Below, in pieces: positions 45,236-57,224 of a stretch of DNA of 64,000 bases. This stretch comes from Papio anubis (Eukaryota; Chordata; Mammalia; Primates; Cercopithecidae). The stretch is from contig NC_044984.1 of NCBI RefSeq assembly GCF_008728515.1, positions 93,667,181 to 93,731,180 of the forward strand, written 5' to 3'. The translations under genes were made by a program, and so were the position numbers. Each line of letters starts with the position of its first letter. The stretch's first letter is position 1. The notes beneath the pieces were generated by a model. It saw only the letters and a list, made by a program, of their open reading frames with translations. It was not told the DNA's origin and searched no databases.

Positions 45236-48200
45236 ATTTTTTTTTTCATTTTTAATTTTCATGGGTACATATATTTATGGGGTACATAAGATATTTTGGT
45301 ACAGGCACACAATGTGTAATAATCACATCACAGTAAATGAGGTGTCCCTAACCTCAAGCATTTATTATTTCTTTGTATTACGAACATTCCAATTACATTC
45401 TTTTAGTTATTTTTAAGTGTACAATAAATTTCTGTTGACTACAGTCACTCTGTTTTGCTATCAAATACTAGATACTATTCATTCTATTTTTTTGTTGTAC
45501 CCATTAGCCATCTCCACTCCCACCTGGTTCCCAACTACCCTTCCCAGCCTCTGGTAAGCACCATTTTATTATCTCCATGAGTTCAATTGTTTTAATTTAT
45601 AGCTCCCACAAATAAATGAGAACATGTGAAGTTAATCTTTCTGTGCCTGGCTTATTTCTATTAACATAATGTCCTCCAGTTCCATCCATATTGCTGCAAA
45701 TGACAGGATGTCATTCTTTTTATGGCTGAATAGTACTCCATTTGTGTATAAGTGCCACATTTTCTGTAGTACATTTTCATTTCCATTCGTCTGCTGATGG
45801 ACATTTAGGTCGCTTCCAAATTTTGGCTATTGTGAATAATGCTGCAATAAACATGGGAGTGTGTAGATATCTCTTCAATATACTAATTTCCTTTCCTTGG
45901 GGTATATACTTAGCAGTGGGATTTCTGGATCAAATGATAGTTCTAGTTTTAATTTTTTGAAGAACCTCCATCCTGTTCTCCATAGTGGCTGTACTAACTT
46001 ACATTCCCACCAACAGTGTACAAGAGTTCTGTTTTCTCCACATCCTTCCTAGCATTCACTATTGCCTGTCTTTTGGATAAAAGCCATTTTAATCGGGGTG
46101 AGATGATTTCTCATTGTGGTTTTGATTAGCATATCTCTGATAATCAATAACATTGAGAGCACCTTTTCTTATACCTCTTTGCCATTTATATGTCTTCTAT
46201 TGAGAGATGTCTACTCATATCTTTTTGCCATTTTTTAAATGGACCATAAGATTTTTTTCCTGTAGAGTTGTTTGAGCTCCTTATATATTCTGGTTATTAA
46301 TCCCTTGTCAGATAAGTAGTTTGCAAATATTTTCTCCTATTCTGTGGGTTGCCTCTTAACCGTTATTTCCTTTGCCGCGCAGAAGTTCTCTAATCTGATG
46401 TAATCCCATTTATCCCTTTTTACTTTGGTTGCTGGTGCTTGTGGGGTATTTTTCAACAAATCTGTGCCCAGATGAATGTCCCAGAGTGTTTTTTACAATA
46501 TTTTCTTGTAGTAGTTTCACGTTTGAGGCATTAGATGTATGTCTTTAATCCAGTTTGATTTGATTTTTGTATACAATGAAAAATAGGGGTCTAGTTTCAT
46601 TCTTCTGCATATGGATATCCAGTTTTGCCACCATCATTTATTGAAGAGGCTGTCTTTTCCAAAATGTATGTTCTCAGCATCGTTGTTGAAAATAAGTTCA
46701 CTGTAGATGTACGGATTTATTTCTGGGCTCTCTATTCAGTTCCATGTATCAATTTTTATGCCAGTACCATGCTATTTTGGTTACTGTAACTCTGTAGTAT
46801 AATTTGAATCCTGGTAACATGATTCCTCCAGTTTTGTTGGTTTTTCTCAGGATGGCTTTTGCTATTCTGGGTCTTTTGCAGTTCCATACAAATTTTAGGA
46901 TTTTTTTTTTCTATATCTGCAAAGAATGTCATTGCTATTTTTATAGAGGTTGGATTAAATGTGTAGATTGCTTTGGGTAGTATGGACATTTCAACAATAT
47001 TGACTACTCCAATCCATGAACATGGAATATCTTTCCATTTTTTACGTACTTTTCAATTTCTTGCATCAACACTTCTAGTTTTCATTGCAGAGCTTTCACT
47101 TCTTTGTTTAAGTCCATTCATTCCTAGTTATGTTATTTGTACCTACTGTAAACAGGGTTACTTTCTTGATTTCTTTTTCAGATTGTTTGCTGTTGGCATA
47201 TAGAAATGCTACTGATTATTGTATGTTGATTTTGTATCCTATAACTTTACTGAATTTATCAGTTTTTTAGTAGAGTATTTAGGGTTTTCCAAACATAAGA
47301 TCATATCCTCTGCAAACAAGGATAATTTGACTTCTTCTGTTCCAATTTGGATGCCTTTTATTCATTTCTCTTAATTGATCGCTCTAGCTAAGACTTTTAG
47401 TAATATGTTGAATAACAGTAGTGAATGGTAACATTCTTGTCTTGTTCCAGATCTTATATCAAGGGCTTTCAGGTTTTTCCAATTCGGTATGACATTTTCT
47501 GTAGGTTTGTTGTATACAGTTTTTATTGAGGTGGAGTGGAGTATCTTCCTTCTATACCTAGTTTTTTGAGGGTTTTTATCATGAAGAGATGTTGGATTTT
47601 ATCAAATGCTTTTTCATTATCAATCAAGATGATCATATGGATTTTGCCTATTATTTTGTTTGATTTGTGTATATTGAACCATCCTTGCATCCCCAGGATA
47701 AATCTTACTTGGTCATAATGAAAGATCTTTTTAATGCGTTGTTGAATTTGTTTGCTACTATTTGATTGTGGATTTTTGCATCAAAGTTCATCAGGGATAT
47801 TGGGTTGTGGTTTTCCTTTTTTAAATGTGTCTTTGTCTGCTTTTGGTACCAGGGTAACACTGGCCTCATAGAATGAGTTTTGAAGTATTCCCTACTTCTC
47901 AGTTTTTCAGAATATTTTAAGTAGAATTGGTATTTGTTTTTCTTTAAATGTTTGGAGAATTCAGAAGTGAAACCATCAGGCCTTGGGCTTTTCTTTGTGG
48001 GGAGACTTTTTATTACAGCTTTGATCTCATTACTTATTATTGATCTAGTCAGGTTTTGGCTGTCTTCATGGTTCAATCTGGGTAGGCTGTTTGTGTTTAG
48101 GACTTTATCCATTTCTTCTATGTTTTTAAAATTTATTGGCATATAGCTGCTCACAGTAGTCTGTAATGATCCTATGAATTTCTGTGTTAGGAGTTATAAC

Positions 48201-48810
48201 GTCTCCTTTTTTGTCTCTGATTTAGGTCTTCTCTTTTTTTTTTTCTTAGTCTGCCTAAAGATTTGTCCATTTTGTCTACCTTTTCAAAAAACTAACTTCA
48301 TTTGTTGATCTTTTGCATTGCTTTTTAATTTCAATTTCCTTTATTTCTGCGCTGATCTTTTGCTATTTTTTTTTCTACTAATTTTGTTTTTTTCTACTAA
48401 TTTTGGGTTTTGTTTCTACTAATTTTGGGTTTGTTGTTGCTTTTCTTGTTCTTTAAGATGAATCATTAGGTTGTTTGTGTAAAGTTTCCCTACTTTTTTG
48501 AGGTAGGCACTTCAACTTTCCTCTTAGTACTGCTTTCACTCTATCCATAAGTTTAGGAACATTGTGTTTTTATTTTTGTTTGTTTCAAAAATCATTTAAG
48601 TTCCTATTTATTTTCTTCATTGATCCACTGGTCATTCAGGAGCATATTGTTTAAATTTCATGTGTTTGTATGGTTTCAAAACTTTATCTTGTTATTGTTA
48701 GTTTTATTCCACTGTGATCAGAGAAGATACTTCATATATGTATATATATTTAATTTTTAACTTGTTTTGTGGCTTCAAGTATGATCTATGCTTGAGAATA
48801 ATCCATATTT

Positions 48811-49109
48811 TTTTTTTTTTTTTTTTTGAGACGGAGTCTCGCTCTGTCGCCCAGGCTGGAGTGCAGTGGCCGGATCTCAGCTCACTGCAAGCTCCGCCTC
48901 CTGGGTTCACGCCATTCTCCGGCTTCAGCCTCCCAAGTAGCTGGGACTACAGGCGCCCACCACCTCGCCCGGCTAGTTTTTTGTATTTCTTAATAGAGAC
49001 GGGGTTTCACCCTGTTAGCCAGGATGGTCTCGATCTCCTGACCTCGTGATCCGCCCGTCTCGGCCTCCCAAAGTGCTGGGATTACAGGCTTGAGCCACCG
49101 CGCCCGGCC
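48811..49109 (-). mobile_element. AluY (Old World monkey AluYR-like) inside L1M
   Basis: Full-length young Alu in antisense, with the duplication GAGAATAATCCATATTT at 48794-48810 and 49110-49126. It carries GGCTTGAGCCACCGCG and the TTTCTTAATAGAGAC variant shared with 1770-2072. Confidence 0.95.
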
Positions 49110-49548
49110 GAGAATAATCCATATTTTAAGAAAAAGAGTGTGTATTCTGTGTTGTTGAATGAAATGTTTTGTGCATATCTATTACGTCCATTTGGTCTAT
49201 AGTGCAGATTAAGGCTGATGTTTCTTTGTTGACCTTCTCCCTGGAAGATATGTCCAGTTCTGAAAATGGGGTGGTTAAGTCTACAGCTATTATTGTATTG
49301 GAGACCATCTCTTTCTTTAGCTCTAGTAATATTTTCTTTATATATCTGGGTGCTCCATTGTTGGGTGCATATATATTTACAATTGTTATATTCTCTTTCA
49401 GAATTGACTTCTTTATCATGATATAATGCCCTTCTTTGTCTCTTCTTACAGTTTTTGTCTTGAAATCTATTTTGTTTGATATAAAGTACAGCTACTCCTA
49501 CTCTTTTTCAGTTTCTGTTGGCATGGAATATCTTTTTGTTTTTTTCTC

Positions 49549-49764
49549 TAGTTGCAAGATTTAATAGAGTGAAATAGAATGAAAACAGAGCTCCCATACA
49601 AAGGGAGGGGACCCAAAGGGGTTGCCATTGCCGGCTCGAATGCCTGGGTTTATATCCAGATCCTCGTCCCTCCTGCTGTGCTCTCAGGCAATAGATGATC
49701 GGCTATTTCTTTACCTCCTGTTTTTGCCTAATTAGCATTTTAGTGAGCTCTCTGATTGGTTTTC
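49549..49764 (-). mobile_element. Partial LTR12 (HERV9 LTR) inside L1M
   Basis: The minus strand reads CCAATCAGAGAGCTCAC, ATTAGGCAAAAACAGGAGG, GGATATAAACCCAG (TATA region, about 49647-49656), TATGGGAGCTCTGTTTTC and ATTAAATCTTGCAACT (polyadenylation signal at 49560-49565). Both LTR ends are missing: U3 is truncated and the rest of R/U5 is absent. A-rich DNA follows (AGAGAAAAAAACAAAAA), then L1M resumes. Confidence 0.85.
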
Positions 49765-50449
49765 AGTCTCTCTGTGTCTTTATAGGTGAACTGTGTTTCT
49801 TGTACACAACAGATACTTGGGTACAGTTTTTTTTATCCATTCAACCACTCTCTGTCTTTTGATTGTAGTGTTTAGTCTATTTACATTCAATGCTATTATT
49901 TACAATAAGAAATTACCACTGCCATTTTATTATTTGTTTTCTAGTTGTTTTGCGGTATTCTCTTTCTTATTTCTTTCCTTCCTGTCTTCCTTTTTTTCAG
50001 GATGATTTCTCTGATGGTATGTTTTAATTTCTTGCTTTTTATATTTTGTGTATCTGTTGTAGGGTTTTTTGATTTAAGTTTACCATGAGGCTTGCAAATA
50101 TCATCTTATAACCAATTACTTTAAACTGATGATAATTTAACAATGATTGCAAAACCAAACTAACAACTAAGCAAAGAGAAAACTAATAAAAACTCTTCAC
50201 TTTAACTTCACATCCCTTGTTTTTTAACTTTCTGTTGTTTCTATTTATATCTTCTTATAGCATCCCTTGAAAAGTTGTTGTAGTTCTTATTTTTGGTTGG
50301 CTCATCTTTTAGTTTTTCTACTCAATATATGAGTAACTTACACACTCCAATTACAATGTTAAGATGTTATGTGTTTGTCTGTGTACTATAACCAGTAAGT
50401 TTTGTATCTTCAGATGTTTTCTTATTGCTTGTTAATATCCTTTGCTTTC

Positions 50450-51400
50450 AGATTGAATAACTCCCTTTAGCACTTCTTGTAAGACAAGTCTGCTGTTGAT
50501 GAAATCCCTCAGCTTTTGTTTGTCTGAGAAAGTCTTTTATTTCTCCTTCATGTGTAAAGAATATTTACCCTGGATATACTATTCAAGGGTAAAAGATTTT
50601 TTCCTTCAGCACTTTAAATATGTCGTGCTACTTTGTCCTAGCCTATAAGGTCTCCACTGAGAAGTCTGCTGCCAGGCGTATTGAAACTCCATTGAATGTT
50701 ATTTGTTTCTTTGCTCTTGCTGCTTTCAGGATCCTTTCTTTATATTTGGCCATTGGGAGTTTGGTTATTAAATGTCTTGAGGTAGACTTATTTGAATTGA
50801 ATCTGCTTGGTGTTCTATCACTTTTTTGTGCTTGAATATTGATCTCTTTATCTAGGTTTGGAAAGTTCCCTTTTATTATGCCTTGTGAATAAGCTTCCTA
50901 TTTCAAGCTCTCTTCATCCTCTTCAAGACCAATAACCATTAGATTTACCTTTTGAGGCTATTTTTCTAGATTCTGTAGGTGTGCTTCATTGTTTTTTCTT
51001 TTGTCTCCCTAATTGTGTATTTTCAAATAGACTGTCTTCAAGCTTGGTAGTTCTTTCTTCTGCTTGATCAGTTCTGCTGTTGAGAGAATCTAATGCATTC
51101 TTCGGTATGTCAACTGAATTTTTCTGCTCCAGAATTTCTGCTTGATTTTTAAAAAATATTTGTCTTTTTGTTAAATTTATCTGATAGAATTCTGAATTCC
51201 TTCTCTGTATTATCCTGAATTTCAAAGAGTTTCCTCAAAACAGCTATTTAGAATTCTCTGTCTGAAAGGTTACATATTTCTGTCTCTCCAGGATAGTCAC
51301 TGGTACCTTATTTAGTTCATTTGGTCAGGTCACATTTTCCTGGATAGTCTTGATGCTTGTGGATACTCATCCATGTCTGGGAATTTAAGAGTTAGGTATT
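50450..51400 (-). pseudogene. L1M ORF1 pseudogene
   Basis: The open piece 50986-51225 reads through the coiled-coil region, with EILEQKNSVDIPKNALDSLN and RTDQAEERTTKLEDSLFENTQ, as in L1 ORF1p. Downstream, the RRM region near 50800-50560 is present but frame-broken. The N-terminal part has stops at about 51240-51300. Limits are approximate. Confidence 0.75.
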
Positions 51401-51848
51401 TATTATCGTTTTCTCAGTCTAGACTTGTTTGTACCCATTCTTCTTGGGAGGGATTTCCAAGTATTCAATGGAAATTGAGTACTGTAATTTAAGTCTTTAG
51501 TTACTGCAGCCATATCAGCATTAGGGGGTACCCCAAGTCCACTAACACTGAGACTTTTAAAGACTTACAGAGGTCCAGCCTTGGTGGACCTAAGAGAGAA
51601 TCGGGTGAGATCTGAGAGAATTCCATGGATTATCAGGCACAGAATTTTGTTGTCTTCTTTTACTTTCCACTAACAAACATAGTCTTTCACTCTGCACTGA
51701 GCAGCCTGGAGATAGGGGAGCACTCCCTGGAGAGCACAAACACTCCTGTGGCCACCTCCACTGAAACTGCACTGGGTCAGATCTGAAGCCAGCATAGCAC
51801 TGGATCTTGCCCAAGGCCTGTGGTGACCACTGCCTGACTACTGATGAT

Positions 51849-52840
51849 GTTCACTCAAGGCCCAAGTGTTCTTCAGTCAGAAGGTGGTGAATCCAGACAG
51901 GCTTGTGTACTTCCCTTCAGGGTGGTAAGCTCCCACTTGTCCCAGGATGGGTCCAGAAATGCTGTCCGGGAACCACAGCCTGGAGTCAGAATCCTTAGGA
52001 ATCCACTTGGTACTCTATTCTTCTATTCTACTGCAGCTGAGCTGGCATGCAAGCCACAAGACAAAGTCCTTCCCATTCTCTTCTCTCCTTTCCTCAAGCA
52101 GAAGTAGTCTCCCCTATGGGCACCACTGCCCCAGGCCCATGTTGCGTACTGTGTGGCCACTGCCAATATTCACTCAGGGCCCAAGAGCTCTTCAGTCAGC
52201 TGTGGTGAATGCTGCCAGGCCTGAGTCTCTCCTTTCAGGGCAGTGGGCTCCCCTCTGGCCCAGGGCAGGTCCAGAAATGCCATCTAAGAGTCACAGCCTG
52301 GAATCCGGGACCTTAAGCGCCTGCTTTGTGCTCTACTTCACCGTGACCGAGCTGGTGCCTAAGCTGCACAACAAAGTCTCTTTTATTCTTCCCTCTCCTT
52401 TCTCAAGCAGGAGTCTCCCCTCATGGCCAGCTCTGCTCAGAATGTACTGGGCCATGCCAGAAGCCAGCATGTCTCTGAGTCTTGTGGCAAGTACTGCCTG
52501 GTTACCACTGATGTTTATTCAAGGCCCATGGGCTCTTTAGCCAGCAGGTGACATATCTTGCCTGGACAATCTCCTTCCCTTCAAGATAGCGGGTTCCCTT
52601 CTGGTGCAGGGTGTGCCTAGAAAGACAGGGAGATAGTGCCTGGAATGGGAGCCTCAGGAGTCTGCCTAAGACCTTATTTGACCGTGGATGAGCTGTTATT
52701 TCTGAGTTGAAAGATGAAGTCCCCTTTACTCTCCCATCTCCTCTCCTAAAGTAAAAGGAAGGAGTCTCTCTCAGAACTGTGGGCTTCACTGTCTTGGGTT
52801 GGGTGAGGAGTGGTGCAAGCAGTTCCTTGGTTGGTGTCTC
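51849..52840 (-). repeat. Three imperfect tandem monomers in the L1M 5' UTR
   Basis: On plus, related blocks start at 51849 (GTTCACTCAAGGCCCAAG), 52168 (ATTCACTCAGGGCCCAAG) and 52513 (GTTTATTCAAGGCCCATG), spaced 319 and 345 bp. Each continues through a CTTCAGTCAG or TTTAGCCAG block and a CTTCCCTTCA-like or CCTTTCAGGG block. The third is the most diverged. Tandem 5'-UTR monomers act as promoters in some mammalian L1s; function here is inferred only. Confidence 0.85.
51947..52540 (+). other. 197-codon antisense open frame in the L1M 5' UTR
   Basis: Open on plus, antisense to the L1M, starting MGPEMLSGNHSLES. It spans two monomers, and the second gives the related GPEMPSKSHSLES 106 codons later in the same frame. 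No known domain is seen. It could be a by-product of GC-rich, stop-poor repeats. Confidence 0.5.
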
Positions 52841-53406
52841 ACTAGGTCATGTACACCCCAAGTCTACTGGCTCGGAACCCAGCAAAGGGCTAAGATTTGC
52901 CCAGGAATTACAGTCCTTGTGGCCTAGACCATCTTTCAGGTTTATTTAGAACCGAAGAGCACTTTAGCCCACAGTGGTGTGGCTAGCCAGAACTTGGGAT
53001 CCACAAGCTGGAATAGATAATCCCCTCTGACTAGGGATGCTCTAAGTGCTCCCTCTTAGGCTCTTGCTGACTTCTCCCCTGTGTTGCTTTCCATTATGAC
53101 AGGGCAGCACTTAGTTCCAATGCAAAGTCCAACAATCACTGCATTCTTCCTCTTCCAAACACACAAATTCTCTCTCCATGCCACACTGCACTGCCAGGGA
53201 ATGGGGCAGGGTAGGTGTAGGCAATTCAAGGTTGTCTTTCCTACCTTCTCTTTCCTAGATATGACATTAAAATCAGGTACTGTGATTGCTCACCTAAATT
53301 TTGGTTGTTATAAAAGTGGTGTCTTGTGTGGATAGTTGTTCAATATGGTGTTCCTGAGGTGGGGGAGTACAATAGCTGGAAGATTCTATTCATCCACTTT
53401 GTTCTA

Positions 53407-54127
53407 CTTTTCTTCCTATTTCTTCAAGCTTTTAGAAAATATCTGTTAGGATGTTCCATAAAATTAATTTCACCTGAAATGAATTAGCTTTTGAAAGTTG
53501 ATTTTGTTAGATGCATTACTCAATTTTAGATTTCCTTATTTTTTTTTGAATTCTGGTTTTCAGGCGCCCATCCTACCTACTTCTGCCTTGCCCCTGACCT
53601 TGGCTTTTGACAGTAATCCTAGATCCAGTCTCCACTTTGGCACAAAACACTTTTAGTCCTCTACCAAACAGAAACTGATACTCTGGGTCAGAGCATAGTA
53701 GTTCCTAAGCCCCAATCCTGTATACTTCTTAGGTTTCTATTCCATTTGAAGGCCACTGAAATGTTCTATCTTGTTTTTGAGCTTGGCCTTGTCTTTTAGA
53801 TTTTTAGTCTTACACTTTATTTATTTCCCATTGTTATGTATTATAAACTTATGGGGTCATATTGACCAGAAGTTTGTGGCATCCTCATTTTATTTATTAA
53901 TTTTTATTTTATTTATTTTTGTATTTCCTCAGAGACATTTGTTCTGAACCTCATTTTACAGATAGAAATGAACTGAAAAAGGTTCATTAGCCTGCTTCAA
54001 GTTGCAAACCTAATCCATGGTACAGTCTGGGCTACCATTTAAGTCTTTCACTTGGCTCTGATGATCAAAATGTATTTCATTTTACAGAGAGCTGCTCTCA
54101 GTGAACTGCTGATCAGCTGTGATAAAG
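53407..54127. other. No feature recognised
   Basis: Unassigned sequence between L1M and a MIR piece. No open frame of note. Confidence 0.45.
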
Positions 54128-54230
54128 CAAGAAAGTAAATAATGTAGAGTCAGAGAACCTGAACTCAAGTTCTCACTCTGACAATTACTACTCTCTCTTG
54201 GCCTCAGTTTGCAATATTGTATAACAGCAA
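54128..54230 (-). mobile_element. MIR fragment
   Basis: Antisense MIR core: GAGAACCTGAACTCAAGTTC, CTCTGACAATTACTAC, TTGGCCTCAGTTTGC. Confidence 0.65.
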
Positions 54231-54539
54231 TACAGTCATGCATCACTTAACAACAAAGATATGTTCTGAGAAATGCATCATTAGGCAATTTCATCACTAT
54301 GCAAACATCAGAGAGTCTACTTATACAAACCTAGATGGTATATATTTTTATTTATATATATATTTTTTTCATATGGAAAACCAAAAGCCCCAGTACCATT
54401 AGTAAATATCAATCATTTCCCCTACTTGATCTGCAATGCCAATATCAAGTGCCAGATATCAGGTTTCTAGATATGCTCTATTTTAACATTATGAGACCAT
54501 CATTATTGACCCAAACATTGTTGTGTGACAAATGACTAC
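54231..54539 (+). mobile_element. MER8-like (TcMar-Tigger) transposon copy B
   Basis: Begins TACAGTCATGCATCACTTAA and ends GTTGTGTGACAAATGACT. Imperfect inverted ends sit next to TA. The interior (TTTCATATGGAAAACC, then ATATCAAGTGCCAGATATCAGG) matches copy A at 34509-34620 in reverse complement. About 309 bp, no coding capacity. Some right-end bases are deleted relative to copy A. Confidence 0.8.
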
Positions 54540-55499
54540 ACTACCAATTATCTTACACAGTGGTCATAAAATTAATACATGTGAGAATTTTTATAAAAAA
54601 ATGGAAAGCACTATATACACATGAAAGTTTTAACAGCTAAAAGATTTGTCTTTTTAAAGATACATAAATAATGTGTATTTATTTCTGAGAAATAATAAAA
54701 TACAGATAAGCATGAAGGAAAGAAATTGTTTGCAATGTAATTTAGCATTGTATTCTTCTAGATTTATTTCTATATATATTTAAATTAGCAACTGAATCAA
54801 GCGCACTTGTCAAAATTTTATCTATATCCATCTATACGGTAATAAATCATGAAACTGGCTCCTCAAGAAGTTTTTGGGAAGGGTTTTGACACAAAATCAG
54901 GTAAAGTAACATTAGGTTATTTGCCAAATGTAGTATTAATTGTCTTACCTTGATTTGTCACAGTCTTTGTGTTCAAGTCTCAAGGACAAAGCTTCCATTT
55001 AGATGGAACAAACTATTTGTGGATTAATCTTCCATATTTCATGGTTGCAAGCTAGAGAATTCTCTAGCTATCTGGAGCAGAAATGAATCATTCTAGGTAT
55101 TAATTAGCTCATGGAATCTTTTGGAGGGCTAAAGAATCAAGCTCAGATGTTTCACCAGAAACAAGGCATCCAGCATTAAAGCCAACAGAAGAAATATCCA
55201 TGCACACTACTTGACTATTTTAGAAGAACTGCGCATTGGTTTCACACGAGTACCAGTACCTACACCTAGATTTAAGAGATTTCACTAAAACTGTCCCTAA
55301 AGAACCAGACATCTCTATCACCATGCTTGCCACATGTGGCTACTGCCTTCTCTGTTTCCTTCTACTTCTAAATTTGCTCAGTGGAACCAAATTCCAAGTA
55401 GAAATGTAGCTTCAAGGAAATCTAGAACTAAAGTTCTGCTTTGTTTTGTTTTAATTTTTAAGGCTCTATGGTAGGATGGTAAGATATAATGGAGCCAGA
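54540..55499. other. No feature recognised
   Basis: Unassigned AT-rich sequence. Confidence 0.45.
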
Positions 55500-55705
55500 A
55501 TAGGTAATCAATAAGCCAGTCTGCAGTATCTGGTAAGTACTGTAAGTAGGTACAGGTAAGCACTATAATTTCCCCCATTTTACAGATAAGGAAACTGAGC
55601 CTTAGGAAGATTATGTTATTTGGTCAATAATAAATATATATAGAAGGAAGCCAGGATGTCAACCCAGGTATTCTGATCAACATTCACCTTTTTAGCTACT
55701 ATAAT
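55500..55705 (+). mobile_element. MIR SINE 3' half
   Basis: CCCCCATTTTACAGATAAGG, AAACTGAGCCTTAGGAAG, CCAGGATGTCAACCCAGG follow the MIR core and tail. Confidence 0.8.
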
Positions 55706-55819
55706 ATTTAATAATTACTTAATTACATGACTTCTCCTTAGAAGAAAATGAATGTCTGAAGAATGATAATTCTTTCTGATTCAGTAAGCACTTTCCAGTA
55801 TCAAATTCTGGGGCCTTCC

Positions 55820-56270
55820 TTCATTCAAAACTTCATTCAGTCATTCAAGACTTTTAATTAAATACCTACTATGTGCCAGCACTCTTCTAGGGACCTAGGA
55901 ATATGGTGGTGAACAAAACGTGCATAGTTCCTGATATCATGGAGGTTAGCATTTAGTGTTAGAGTTACAGGTGAAAAAGTATGCATTAATTATGACTAAA
56001 AAGATATATAAAAATAAGAGAGCATTTAAATGGGAGATTTAAGCTAGCAGGTGCAGGCAGAGAAAGATTTCCTAGGGAAGCTGTTTGAGTTATAGAAACC
56101 CGTAAGATGAGTAAGTATCAGCTAGACTAAGGGACAGGTTCTGGGAAGAGAGTATTGTAGGCACATGGAATAAATAGAGTATGAGATGTCCTAGAGGTTG
56201 AAAGGAGGTCAGGGAATTGAAATAAGTCAAGTGTGGCTAATCATAGACAGTAAGTAAAAACCGACCCTGC
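55820..56270 (-). mobile_element. L2 LINE 3' fragment
   Basis: Antisense L2 tail: CATTCAGTCATTCAAGAC, ATACCTACTATGTGCCAGC, GGTGAACAAAACGTGCATAG, TCATGGAGGTTAGCATTTAG, GGAAGCTGTTTGAGTTATAG. Good order, moderate divergence. Confidence 0.8.
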
Positions 56271-57224
56271 AATAAGGTTAAAGAGGTAGGAACTCAACCA
56301 ACATTCACTGAATGAATAAAGGTGTGCAATCTCTAGTACATGGAAGCTGTGATGCCTTCTAAACTTCCTGCTTCCACTGAGATTCTATGATTCCAAAAGA
56401 GGCAGTATATCTTTGTATATTTAGAAAAGAAAAGGCGAGGCCAGAGTGGTAAACTGTCCCCAAATCATCAAAATATATTGATAGTCTATATTGACACTTT
56501 AGAATGAACAAATCACTTTTGTGGATGCTACAGATTCTGCAAGGAGAAAAGTAGAATGGATCCATTTGTCTAACACCTAAAAGTAAAATGAGAAAGACCA
56601 ACAGAATAATTTAGAATAATTAAAATTAAGTAGATTAGTTTTTTCTCTTCTTCTTTATATGACCTTTGAGATAGTTTTGTCTTTACTAATAAAAATCTTT
56701 AGAACTTTGCCTAAAGCTCCTTCTCAAAACAATAAATGTACAGAATGCTTACATCAAGAATACTAAAATTTATTTTTAATATATTTTTAATCAAATAGAA
56801 AAAATCAAACTGCCCTATTTCTGTCAAAAGAAAAACACGAATATATTCCATCTATAATCAGTAGGCAGAATCCTCAAAATTACTCAACTAATATCAAATA
56901 CAAGTTTTCAAATCTTTCAAAGATTTACATTATGTATTCCAAAGTAACAGCTAAAATCATATATTAACTTACACATATATCTTTTAAGTCTACCAATAAA
57001 ATGTATGACCATTGAAACACATTTAGTGACGATCAGGAGCCACATTCAATGAAGAAAATAAAGTAGCAGTCCAGCCTTTCTAGACTACATGAGAATAGAT
57101 CCAATAGCCCATGATTCACAATTGTTTTTAAATACATGGTTTATTTCTCTATTATTTGAAGTTTGTTTTTTTAGACATATATTTGAACTTCAAACACTGT
57201 CTTTGACATTCCTGAAACAGCTTT
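56271..57224. other. No feature recognised
   Basis: Unassigned. No repeat or gene signal. Confidence 0.45.

Larger units (their letters stand above)
45610..50130 (-). pseudogene. L1M ORF2 pseudogene
   Basis: Heavily decayed endonuclease/reverse transcriptase. The open piece 49126-49419 holds the endonuclease segment NITIVNIYAPNNGAPRYIKK; its GDFNTP motif is VDLTTP. The piece 47705-48154 holds the start of the reverse-transcriptase domain (KKSPRPDGFTSEF). The catalytic FADD reads FAED (about 47310-47325). It is interrupted by an AluY and an LTR12 piece. Ends are approximate. Confidence 0.8.
45236..53406 (-). mobile_element. Ancient L1M (L1MA/L1MB-like), full-length scale
   Basis: On the minus strand the order is a long 5' UTR (about 51.4-53.4 kb), ORF1, ORF2, then a 3' UTR ending at the T-run 45236-45245 with CATGGGTACATATATTTATG beside it. 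Removing the AluY (48811-49109) and the LTR12 piece (49549-49764) leaves about 7.65 kb. The 5' end at about 53400 resembles a start of AACAAAGTGGATGAATAGAA. Diverged throughout. Confidence 0.85.

Noticed and set aside
52502..52789. 95-codon minus-strand frame as an L1M 5' UTR gene
   Set aside because: It overlaps the third tandem monomer, has no L1 ORF1 similarity and is likely incidental.
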